Positions 29,001 to 37,433 of a DNA stretch of 64,000 bases are shown here, one piece after another (position 1 is the first letter of the stretch; each line of letters opens with the position of its first letter). The translations under genes were made by a program, and so were the position numbers. The DNA lies in the NCBI GenBank assembly GCA_030158125.1, contig JAOATL010000024.1:1-64000 (forward strand), given 5' to 3'. The notes under the pieces are model-generated. The model was not told where the DNA came from. It saw nothing but the letters and a program-made list of their open reading frames with translations, and made no database searches. Source of the DNA: Limnohabitans sp. (GTDB taxonomy: Bacteria; Pseudomonadota; Gammaproteobacteria; Burkholderiales; Burkholderiaceae_C).

Positions 29001-29285
29001 TTACGGAAATTTAATGATGCATTAAAGGAATTGTTGGAGTTAATCAATGAGAATAAGCATGCAAACGTTTATGAAAAATTAGGGTTAATTTTCAATTTAA
29101 TGAGAATGAACGATAAGGCAATCGCTTATCTGGACTCTTCTTTGAAGCTCAATCCATATAAATTAAGTACTTGGCAATTGAAACTTAATGTTGCAAGATC
29201 TATCAATGATCCGCGAATGATCGAAGAATTTTTTGAAAAAATTAGTTATCTCTCTATGGATCCAGTTGATCTAACAAGGATTTAA
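26043..29285 (+). CDS. TPR-containing O-linked glycosyltransferase (GT41/SPINDLY/OGT family)
   Basis: N-terminal TPRs followed by [127 protein letters not shown]; C-terminal extra helical repeats. Confidence 0.93.
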   Translation: [1080 protein letters not shown]

Positions 29286-29286
29286 A

Positions 29287-30399
29287 ATGGCAACAAAACC
29301 CATTTATGTGACTCAGCCATACCTGCCTCCTTTGGAAGAATTCACACCTTATCTAGAGCAAATTTGGAAAAATAAAATTCTGACCAATGGCGGTCCTTTT
29401 CATCAACAACTGGAAAAGGAATTGTGCGATTATTTGGGTGTAAAGTACATCAGCCTATTTACCAACGGAACCATTGCGCTGATTACTGCTTTGCAGGCTT
29501 TGAAAATTACTGGCGAGGTCATCACAACGCCTTATTCATTTGTTGCTACCGCTCATTCATTGCTATGGAACGGTCTCAAGCCAGTATTCGTTGATATTGA
29601 CCCTCTAACTCTCAACATAGACCCGAAAAAAATTGAGGCGGCCATTACACCACAAACAACGGCTATCTTGCCAGTTCATTGTTATGGTAACCCTTGTGAA
29701 GTCGATGCCATTCAGAATATCGCTGACAAGTTTAATCTCAAGGTCATCTACGATGCTGCACATGCTTTTGCAGTTCAGTGTCACTGCGGAAGCATATTAA
29801 ATCACGGAAATTTATCAATACTTAGCTTCCATGCAACGAAGGTATTTAATACCTTTGAAGGTGGTGCAATTGTTAGCCCAGATGCGAAAATCAAGCAACA
29901 AATTGATCAGTTAAAAAATTTCGGATTTATCGATGAAATTACCGTAGTGACGCCTGGCATCAACGGGAAGATGAGTGAAATAAATGCGGCCCTGGGACTG
30001 CTACAACTTAAATATGTTGATCAGGTGATTTCAAGAAGAGAAGAAATAGATCGTAATTATAGAAATGGACTTAAGGATATTAAGGGAATAACATGCGTGA
30101 ATAAGTCTAAAAGTGAAAAATCCAACTACGCTTACTTTCCAATTATGATTGATTCCGATTATCCAATAAATCGTGATTCACTCTATCAAAAGCTTCAAGA
30201 ACATGAAGTTTATGCTCGTCGTTATTTTTTTCCATTAATCTCAGATTTTCCGATGTACAGTGGCTTAGCATCTGCAAAACATGTTAACTTGATTCATGCA
30301 CGGATTGCTTCTAATCAAGTATTATGTCTTCCTATTTATCCAAATATACTTGATGAAGAACAAGCTCAAGTAATCGATATTATCCGTAGTGTGCATTGA
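29287..30399 (+). CDS. DegT/DnrJ/EryC1/StrS-family PLP sugar aminotransferase
   Basis: LFTNGTIALITALQAL, VIYDAAHAFAVQ, LSFHATKVFNTFEGGAIV (PLP lysine). Confidence 0.93.
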   Translation: MATKPIYVTQPYLPPLEEFTPYLEQIWKNKILTNGGPFHQQLEKELCDYLGVKYISLFTNGTIALITALQALKITGEVITTPYSFVATAHSLLWNGLKPVFVDIDPLTLNIDPKKIEAAITPQTTAILPVHCYGNPCEVDAIQNIADKFNLKVIYDAAHAFAVQCHCGSILNHGNLSILSFHATKVFNTFEGGAIVSPDAKIKQQIDQLKNFGFIDEITVVTPGINGKMSEINAALGLLQLKYVDQVISRREEIDRNYRNGLKDIKGITCVNKSKSEKSNYAYFPIMIDSDYPINRDSLYQKLQEHEVYARRYFFPLISDFPMYSGLASAKHVNLIHARIASNQVLCLPIYPNILDEEQAQVIDIIRSVH

Positions 30400-30428
30400 G
30401 CACAGAAATAAGAATATTTTATATAAAA

Positions 30429-31703
30429 TTAAGTTTGAGACTTTTGATAATTATCAAGAATCATTTCATTTCCAAATTCGTCAATTATAGATAGATTTTG
30501 ATGAATGAATTTAATCAAATTGACGGAATCATTTTGGTTCTCGGAAACAGTGTAAATTCTAGCAAAAACTTGACGCTCATTACCAATCATCTCATTTGTA
30601 ATATAATCGCCAATTTCAAATCTTTGTAAAAAGTAAATTAAATTGGGTTGAGATTTAATGATATTAACACCTCTAATGTGAGAAATTTTACCTGCTTTGA
30701 GTAGAATCCAGATTGTTGTAGCATATTTGTTATTGAATTTGAAGTCATTGAACGATTTGAAATTTAGATCAAACATTTTTCCAGAAATGGAAAAATTTAA
30801 GAGCATCTCTCTGTGATCAAAATTATTAAAATGTTTCAAGTATAAATGAGGAGCTTCACCTTGTAATCGAAAGCCAGGATCGTAAGCATAAAAATTAGAT
30901 GAATCAACAAAGAACTGAATTGATAAAACACCATTAATAATGTTTAAGTCTTTAAACATCTTTGATAACTTAGGATGAACTTCTTTTACAAAACGGCTGG
31001 TGTAGCGACTAGGATATTCAGCAGCGATACAAACAGAACTGAATTCACCTTGTTTATCAGTTTTAAATCTATCGGCTAGAGCTGAAAGATGTGCTTCGCC
31101 ATCAATAAAGGTATAGTAAACGAACATATCGTCGCATTGCATATACTTTTCAATAATTAACTCTTTACGAATAGAATTGGCAAGGGCTGTTTTGATGCCT
31201 AAAAGCAGTTGTGATGGATTTCGACAAATTGAAATGCCTACACCTGCACCAGCATCTACTGGTTTAACTACGACAGGATATTCAACATTTTCAATTTCAC
31301 CTTGATTGGAAATGTCGACTGTATAACTAGGTGTAACCGATATGCCAAAAGCATTGCAAATCTCAGAAAAATTAGATTTTGAAGTTAAATATTTAATGGA
31401 TTTTTCATTAGCATAGCAAAACAAATTATTGCGATTACAAGTATTTTGATAATAAGGGACAAGAGGGTCGGCTACACCTACTAAAACACCATCAGCATTT
31501 TCCTTATTTATAATTGAGTCGACTTCTGACAAGTTGGTAACATCCAAATCATAATATTTTGATGAATTTCTTTTTGAGGGAGAATTTGGATTTGGATCGA
31601 TTACGATGGTGTAAAGTCCCATCATATTTGCAATGTCAACAATAGCGCCCGTTTCGACGTTTCCGCCGAGAATAATTATTTTTTTATTTTTATTAATAGA
31701 CAT
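30429..31703 (-). CDS. ATP-grasp domain ligase
   Basis: KKIIILGGNVETGAIVDIANMMGLYTIVIDPNPNSPSK; YPVVVKPVDAGAGVGISIC; LIIEKYMQCDDMFVYYTFIDGE. Confidence 0.85.
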   Translation of the reverse strand: MSINKNKKIIILGGNVETGAIVDIANMMGLYTIVIDPNPNSPSKRNSSKYYDLDVTNLSEVDSIINKENADGVLVGVADPLVPYYQNTCNRNNLFCYANEKSIKYLTSKSNFSEICNAFGISVTPSYTVDISNQGEIENVEYPVVVKPVDAGAGVGISICRNPSQLLLGIKTALANSIRKELIIEKYMQCDDMFVYYTFIDGEAHLSALADRFKTDKQGEFSSVCIAAEYPSRYTSRFVKEVHPKLSKMFKDLNIINGVLSIQFFVDSSNFYAYDPGFRLQGEAPHLYLKHFNNFDHREMLLNFSISGKMFDLNFKSFNDFKFNNKYATTIWILLKAGKISHIRGVNIIKSQPNLIYFLQRFEIGDYITNEMIGNERQVFARIYTVSENQNDSVNLIKFIHQNLSIIDEFGNEMILDNYQKSQT

Positions 31704-31723
31704 TTAAAAGCACTTGTTTAAAA

Positions 31724-32314
31724 TTAATCAACTTTGGTAAATTGCATGCTTCGTGGATCCGATTCGTCTAAATCACGGCTGTTTTTTCTTACAATGGCGG
31801 CATAATGTAATGGAAATAGATTCCTATCTTGAGTATCTAATTTTTCGAAATTAACTATTTCAAAATCTCTGAATAGAATTTTTAGGCCAAACTCAGTAAA
31901 TCTCCAGCAGTCCGGTACGGGGCCATGAATTCTGGCATTTAATGGGGTAGTAAATAAAATATACCCGCCTGGTTTTACTATTCGGCGTAGTTCACGTATA
32001 GCTGAGAATGGGTCGACCACATGTTCGAGCACTTCTGTACACATGATGACATCAAAATATTCATCTTTGATTTGATGATTAAATTTTGTAATATCTGCAA
32101 CAAAATCTGGGTTACTAGACTCTGTAATATCAAGTGTAAAACAGTTGAAGTTACTTAATGCAGGGATGTTTTTGCCTTGATTGCCAATGTCGCAAATTAC
32201 ATCGCCAGACTTCAAGTAATTATCAATCAAGAATTGTCGCGTTGAGTCAATGAATTCTCTTGATTTAACAAAATTCACATTGTCGAATTCAGAAGGTAAA
32301 GTCATGGGGCCCAT
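31724..32314 (-). CDS. Class I SAM-dependent methyltransferase
   Basis: VICDIGNQGKNIPAL, DVIMCTEVLEHVVDPFSAIRELRRIVKPGGYILFTTP. Confidence 0.9.
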   Translation of the reverse strand: MGPMTLPSEFDNVNFVKSREFIDSTRQFLIDNYLKSGDVICDIGNQGKNIPALSNFNCFTLDITESSNPDFVADITKFNHQIKDEYFDVIMCTEVLEHVVDPFSAIRELRRIVKPGGYILFTTPLNARIHGPVPDCWRFTEFGLKILFRDFEIVNFEKLDTQDRNLFPLHYAAIVRKNSRDLDESDPRSMQFTKVD

Positions 32315-32371
32315 TTGTAGCAGAGGATATTTTATCGATGAAGAATTAAATCTGAAAAGAAATTAAAGGAA

Positions 32372-32403
32372 AAAAGCCGAATTGAAATTACAATTCGGCT
32401 TTT
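32372..32403. terminator. Intrinsic terminator at the flagellin 2 3' end
   Basis: AAAAGCCGAATTG-AAATTA-CAATTCGGCTTTT perfect 13-bp stem. Confidence 0.88.
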
Positions 32404-32437
32404 GAGTTGAATGTAAACAAAGTTTACATTTTCAGGT

Positions 32438-33877
32438 TTACTTCAAAAGAGCCAATACTGACTGAGCAGACTGATTAGCTTGCGCCAACATCGCTGTAGC
32501 AGCTTGCGTAATGATCTGTGACTTAGCCAAATTGGTAGTCTCTTTCGCGTAGTCTGTATCCAGAATACGGCTTCTAGAGGCTTGCAAATTCATCGATGTG
32601 GTTTCCAGGTTGGCAATTGAAGCAGTCAATCGATTCTGATAAGCACCCATAGCTGCACGGGAGTCTGTAATAGTGTTGATTGCTCTATCGAGTGTCGTCA
32701 AAGATGACTGCGCACTGTTTGCTGAAGTTAAGTCTACACCAGCAGCAGCAGCAGCAGCAGTAAATCCCTTCGTGAAGTTAACTTTTGCAAGACCTGTAGC
32801 AGGTCCGGCAATTGTTATGCCAGCACTAGATGTTGATGTGAGGGTAATGGTGGACCTTGTTGTTCCAGTTGATAAACCAGAAGCAGATGTTCCCGCAGTT
32901 GTGGCAACTACGTCAATGTTCCTGCCATCAACTGCAGTTAGAGAAATCTTGTTATCAGTAGTGTTGAAAGTAGCTGTTACGCCAGTTTGAGCAGCCTTTG
33001 CATTGATTGCAGCAGCAATCTGAGCTGAATTATCTAACGCAGTACCGTTATTGGTAATCACACCAATATCCACACCATTAATCTTGATATCGTTTGCTGC
33101 CGCACTAGTTGATCCAGCGGCTGCTCCACCAGTCACAGAAGTGGAGCTCACAGATGCAACTACGCCAGTTGAGCTTGAAATTGCATTGATTGCGTTGGTT
33201 TTTGCAATGCCGCTACTTGTGGCAGTAGCTGATGAAACGCCGTCATTTAAACTCGCACCGACTTGAAAACCATTGATTGTCAAATCACCTAGTGCAAGTT
33301 CACCACCAGAAACTACGCCAGTATTGCCTGCTGTGGTCAAATAACTTGTGCCAGCACTAACACCCAATGCACTAGCTTTTGCATTGCCAATCGAAAGAGA
33401 AATTCGATCGTTGCTGTCATTGCCAGCGCCAACTTGCAATGTTTGATTCTGGAAGGTGCCGTCAAGTAAGTTGATACCGTTGAACTTAGAGTTGCTTGCA
33501 ACGCGGTCAATTTCAGCAATCAATTGAACTGCTTCAGCATTGAGTGCTGCGCGATCAGAAATGTTGTTGCCGGTGTTGGAAGATTGAACGGCCAACTCAC
33601 GAATGCGTTGAAGATTGTCACCAATTGCAGTCAAGCTGCCCTCAGCCGTTTGCGTTAATGAGATGCCATCGTTCGCATTGCGAATAGCTGCGGAAATGCC
33701 GCGGATGTTGGCAGTCATACGTGTGCTGATGGCCAGGCCAGCAGCGTCGTCTTTGGCGTTGTTGATGCGGATGCCGGTAGACAAGCGCTCCATTGCGGTA
33801 TCTTGGGTCAAGCCAGTTTTACGCAAGGAACTTTGAGCTGCCAATGCACTGATGTTTGTGTTAATAGATGTTGACAT
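32438..33877 (-). CDS. fliC: Flagellin (479 aa)
   Basis: MSTSINTNISALAAQSSLRKTGLTQDTAMERLSTGIRINNAKDDAAGLAISTRM...; DTDYAKETTNLAKSQIITQAATAMLAQANQSAQSVLALLK. Confidence 0.97.
   Translation of the reverse strand: MSTSINTNISALAAQSSLRKTGLTQDTAMERLSTGIRINNAKDDAAGLAISTRMTANIRGISAAIRNANDGISLTQTAEGSLTAIGDNLQRIRELAVQSSNTGNNISDRAALNAEAVQLIAEIDRVASNSKFNGINLLDGTFQNQTLQVGAGNDSNDRISLSIGNAKASALGVSAGTSYLTTAGNTGVVSGGELALGDLTINGFQVGASLNDGVSSATATSSGIAKTNAINAISSSTGVVASVSSTSVTGGAAAGSTSAAANDIKINGVDIGVITNNGTALDNSAQIAAAINAKAAQTGVTATFNTTDNKISLTAVDGRNIDVVATTAGTSASGLSTGTTRSTITLTSTSSAGITIAGPATGLAKVNFTKGFTAAAAAAGVDLTSANSAQSSLTTLDRAINTITDSRAAMGAYQNRLTASIANLETTSMNLQASRSRILDTDYAKETTNLAKSQIITQAATAMLAQANQSAQSVLALLK
32740..32760. 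repeat. (CAG)7 trinucleotide repeat inside flagellin 2 gene
   Basis: Seven perfect CAG units; coding strand gives a poly-Ala tract. Confidence 0.95.
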
Positions 33878-33944
33878 GGATTTTCTCCTTCAGGGGTTTA
33901 AAACGAAGTTACAAGAAATCCAATTTGAAATCTTGTTACTTGCT

Positions 33945-33971
33945 GATTCGGTTTCTGTAGAAATTACTTGA
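33945..33971 (-). promoter_or_regulatory. Sigma-28-like promoter of flagellin 2
   Basis: Minus strand TCAAGTAA-N11-ACCGAATC (consensus TAAAGTTT-N11-GCCGATAA). Confidence 0.6.
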
Positions 33972-34012
33972 GTGTGTTAAGTGAAATAATGCAAAGTCTT
34001 TTTGTATTCACA

Positions 34013-34411
34013 TCAAGCTCGTGCATTCAGTAACAGGCCTTTGACCTTCTCAATGTTGTGCGCTACACGTACCACCACTTCATTGGGAATTTGCCGAACC
34101 ACTTCACCGGTCTCTGCGCTGCGCACAGTGACCACGGGACCGCCTACGGCCTCGTCAATCTGGAAACCCAGACCACGCTTGGTGGATGCCATTTGTTGAT
34201 TGAGCATGCTCACAGCTTCTTGCAGGTTCTGCCTTACTTCTGAAGCATCAAACTTAATGGCCACTGGTTTAGGGGCTTGAACTTTGGGTGTTTCAGGAAG
34301 TTGAATGGCCGAACTGCCAGGTGCTTGTGAACTTGCAGGCGTGGGGACATTGGGCATGGCTGCTGCTACGCCTGCACCCCCTCTAGCAATATTGCCGATT
34401 TCGGAAACCAT
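34013..34411 (-). CDS. flaG: FlaG-family protein
   Basis: LGFQIDEAVGGPVVTVRSAETGEVVRQIPNEVVVRVAHNIEKVKGLLLNARA is FlaG-like. Confidence 0.88.
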   Translation of the reverse strand: MVSEIGNIARGGAGVAAAMPNVPTPASSQAPGSSAIQLPETPKVQAPKPVAIKFDASEVRQNLQEAVSMLNQQMASTKRGLGFQIDEAVGGPVVTVRSAETGEVVRQIPNEVVVRVAHNIEKVKGLLLNARA

Positions 34412-34591
34412 AGCTGTCCGTCCTTTTCTTCATAAGCATGCTGAACATGCCGAATACAACCGGTCTCCTGCACCCAGAAGGTGTCAAGAGAAGTTCAGTG
34501 GTTGGTGAATCGGCAGGCCAAAGACAAACTTGAGGATAAATTTCAAGTTTTATGAAAGAAAAGGGCTCCCCCAGAGGAGAAAGGAGGCTAA

Positions 34592-36469
34592 TTATTTGTT
34601 GGTGTAGGTGGCCATCATGCCGTCAAACGTACTCTTAAGGCTGGTTTGCAGGCTCTTCGATTGGCCCACCAAGGAGTCCATGGTGGCAAATTGTTTGTTG
34701 TACCTTGCCAAAAGTGCTGTCATGCGGGTGTCCAAGTCGGCCAACTGTTTCTTGTAGTCGGCAATTTTGGTGGTCAGGTTACTGCTTTGCGTGGTTAGGG
34801 CAGAAGACGGATCAAGCAAATCGGTCAACTTTTTAACCGCTTCGCCGGCCGTGCCGGAAGGCAACACACTGAATTTGCTTTGGTTTTCTCGGTTACCAGT
34901 GACCAAAGTGACCACATTGTCAAAATTCTTTTGGAGTGCGCCGTCCAATTTGGTTTTGTCGATAGACAGCACACCGGTTTGGTCAATGTTGAAGCCAATG
35001 TCGCGCAAAGCCGTCAAGCTGCCACCTGGTGTGGTGGAGTTGCCCGTGATCATTTGGCGAATTTGACTGCGCACAGTACTAACAATGTTGTTTCCCACCA
35101 AGGTGGCGCCGTACGTCTCGACAGTGGATTTGGGGTCGGACACAACGCCTAGCATGGTATTGGCATCGTTGTAGGCAGTGACCAAAGCGTCCATTTTGCT
35201 GGTAATGGACGTGGTGTCTCTAGAAAAAACCAAGTTGGCCGGAACCCCTGGCGTGGTGGTGGCTGTTAAGTTCAGTGTTGTACCCGCAATGGCATCTGTC
35301 ACTGTATTTTTGCTGGACGTCATGTCCATGCCGTCAACGTTGAAGGTGGCATCTTGAGCTGATTGCAACTTTTTACCAAAGCTGACGCCTGTCACTTCAC
35401 CACCGCCTTGCTTCAAACTGGTCAAAGAAAATGCATTGCTAGCACCCGATGAGCCTGTGACTAAAATACGATAGGGCGTGGCGATATTGCCCGTGTTGAT
35501 CAATTGCGCAGTGACGCCTAAGTTGGCTGAGTTGATGGCTGCCACAATGCCGGCTGGGGTGGTGGCATCGGCGCCAATCGCAATAGTGTTTGAAAACTGG
35601 GTGCCTGTCGGCGTAGCGATGTCCGCAGCATTGTTGGCAGTTGAGGTCAGTGTCAGAACACCGTTGTTATTAACGCTAGAGGAATAACCTGTTACAAATT
35701 TTCCAGAGAAGGTGCCGTAAGTGCCCAAGGCATCACTGTTAATTGCACTGGCATCTACGCCGCCTGCTGCAACAGCTGCCACAGTGGTAGTGTCCAGCTG
35801 GTCAAACATTTCACCGACTTCAGAGGCACTGAGTGATTTGTTAGCTGTGAGGGTTAAGCCATTTACAGTCACCGTATCGCCTTTGTTCATGGCTTTGAAC
35901 GTAACGGTTGACGTAGAAGGCGCGTTGTTGCCAAGACTGAAAACTTTGGTCGGCGTTGGATCAACGCTGTTTTTAAGTACCAAGCTAAAAGCTGCGCCAT
36001 CATTCACCTGAGAAAGCGGTGTTGCAAAGCCAGGTACGTTGTCTGCCGAAATGCTTCTTTGCTGCTGTGCCAGTTGCGTTACAGAAACAGTATGACTGCC
36101 AGTGGTGGCAGATGCCGTTGTCGTGACATTGATGGCCGAAGGCTGGCTGTTTTGTGGCACCAGGGTATTGAATGAACTTTGGTTCTTCAAGTTGCTGAAA
36201 GCAGTTTGTAAATCGCCCAGCACATACTTGATAGCGGCATAGCCAGAGATGCCACCCTCTGCTTTTGCAACCTTTGTATTGATCTCTGTTTGGCGAGGTG
36301 CTTTTTCTGCTTCCACCAAACTGTTGGCCAGTGTATTGACATCAACACCCGAGCCAGAACCTAAAGAACTGATCAGTTTTGCTGCTGCTGATTTAGCGGC
36401 TGCATTGCCAGTGGGTGTGCCACTGGCAGCTGTTGCTGCCGTAGTGGTTGACGTCGTTGCTGTGACCAT
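34592..36469 (-). CDS. fliD: Flagellar filament cap protein FliD
   Basis: LGSGSGVDVNTLANSLVEAEKAPRQTEI N-terminal motif; FliD-like C-terminal coiled coil. Confidence 0.93.
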   Translation of the reverse strand: MVTATTSTTTAATAASGTPTGNAAAKSAAAKLISSLGSGSGVDVNTLANSLVEAEKAPRQTEINTKVAKAEGGISGYAAIKYVLGDLQTAFSNLKNQSSFNTLVPQNSQPSAINVTTTASATTGSHTVSVTQLAQQQRSISADNVPGFATPLSQVNDGAAFSLVLKNSVDPTPTKVFSLGNNAPSTSTVTFKAMNKGDTVTVNGLTLTANKSLSASEVGEMFDQLDTTTVAAVAAGGVDASAINSDALGTYGTFSGKFVTGYSSSVNNNGVLTLTSTANNAADIATPTGTQFSNTIAIGADATTPAGIVAAINSANLGVTAQLINTGNIATPYRILVTGSSGASNAFSLTSLKQGGGEVTGVSFGKKLQSAQDATFNVDGMDMTSSKNTVTDAIAGTTLNLTATTTPGVPANLVFSRDTTSITSKMDALVTAYNDANTMLGVVSDPKSTVETYGATLVGNNIVSTVRSQIRQMITGNSTTPGGSLTALRDIGFNIDQTGVLSIDKTKLDGALQKNFDNVVTLVTGNRENQSKFSVLPSGTAGEAVKKLTDLLDPSSALTTQSSNLTTKIADYKKQLADLDTRMTALLARYNKQFATMDSLVGQSKSLQTSLKSTFDGMMATYTNK

Positions 36470-36487
36470 GATTTATGCCGTCACTGC

Positions 36488-37411
36488 TTATTTGATGTAG
36501 TTGAACAAATTCAACTGACTCACCTTGGCAAAGCTAGCTTGCGCCGCTTCCAAGCTCATCATCTGTTGGTTCATTTTGGTAATAGCACTGGCGTAGTCCA
36601 AATCTTCAATGGACGACAACGTGGTCTTCAAATTGAGTGCGGTGTCTTCAATCACAGCAGTTTGCTGGTCCACCACATTCAAGTTGGTGCCCACATTGGC
36701 ACGGGCCAAACTGACACCCTGCATCAAGTCGTCTAGTTCGCCCACACCTCTGCGGATGTCGGTCGCTTTGTTGGTGTTCAAACCCGTAATCAGGTTGTCC
36801 ATGACTTGGAAAAATCCTACGCCCACGGCTTTGCCATCGGCATCCATTCGGGCCACGGGCACAAACGCATCGGTGCCAGTTCTATTAATTGGAATGCTGC
36901 GCTGATCGCCCACCCGCACGTTCATTCGAGTTTGGTCGCCTCTGTACTCTGGGCTGCCGTTGGCAGTTTCTGCAAACGCGGGTTGCTTGACGCGGCTGCC
37001 TGAAAACAGGTAGTTGCCGTTGCTGTCTTTGGTGTTGGCCAAGCTGAGCAATTGGTCGCGCAGGGCTTGCATTTCGGTGCCCAAGGCTTTGCGGTCGCCA
37101 GCGTTCAGGGTGTCGTTGCCGCCTTGCACGGCCACTTCTTTGGCGCGCACCAGCAGGTCGCTCACGTTTTGCAGGGTGCTGTCTTCGCCTTGAAGGCGTG
37201 CTTTGATGGTGTCCAAGGAGCTTTGGTAGCTGTCTTGTTTGTTCAGAATGGATTTCAAGCGCTGAATGGTGGCGGCCTGGTTGGGCGCGTCGCTGGCGTT
37301 GATGATTTGTTTGCCTTGTGCCAATTGCGCTTGCGATTTGGCCAGCTGGGTTTGCACGTTGCTCATTTGCGCAGAGCCGCGGTCAAATAAAAGGTGGGTT
37401 GAAATTTTCAT
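36488..37411 (-). CDS. flgL: Hook-filament junction protein FlgL
   Basis: MKISTHLLFDRGSAQMSNVQTQLAKSQAQLAQGKQIINASDAPNQAATI flagellin-like N-terminus; downstream of flgK. Confidence 0.93.
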   Translation of the reverse strand: MKISTHLLFDRGSAQMSNVQTQLAKSQAQLAQGKQIINASDAPNQAATIQRLKSILNKQDSYQSSLDTIKARLQGEDSTLQNVSDLLVRAKEVAVQGGNDTLNAGDRKALGTEMQALRDQLLSLANTKDSNGNYLFSGSRVKQPAFAETANGSPEYRGDQTRMNVRVGDQRSIPINRTGTDAFVPVARMDADGKAVGVGFFQVMDNLITGLNTNKATDIRRGVGELDDLMQGVSLARANVGTNLNVVDQQTAVIEDTALNLKTTLSSIEDLDYASAITKMNQQMMSLEAAQASFAKVSQLNLFNYIK

Positions 37412-37433
37412 GATGTTTTAGCTTTCACGCACT

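Noticed and set aside
30416-30429. ATTTTATATAAAAT palindrome between convergent aminotransferase and ATP-grasp genes
   Set aside because: Pure A/T dyad in AT-rich DNA; too weak to call a terminator.
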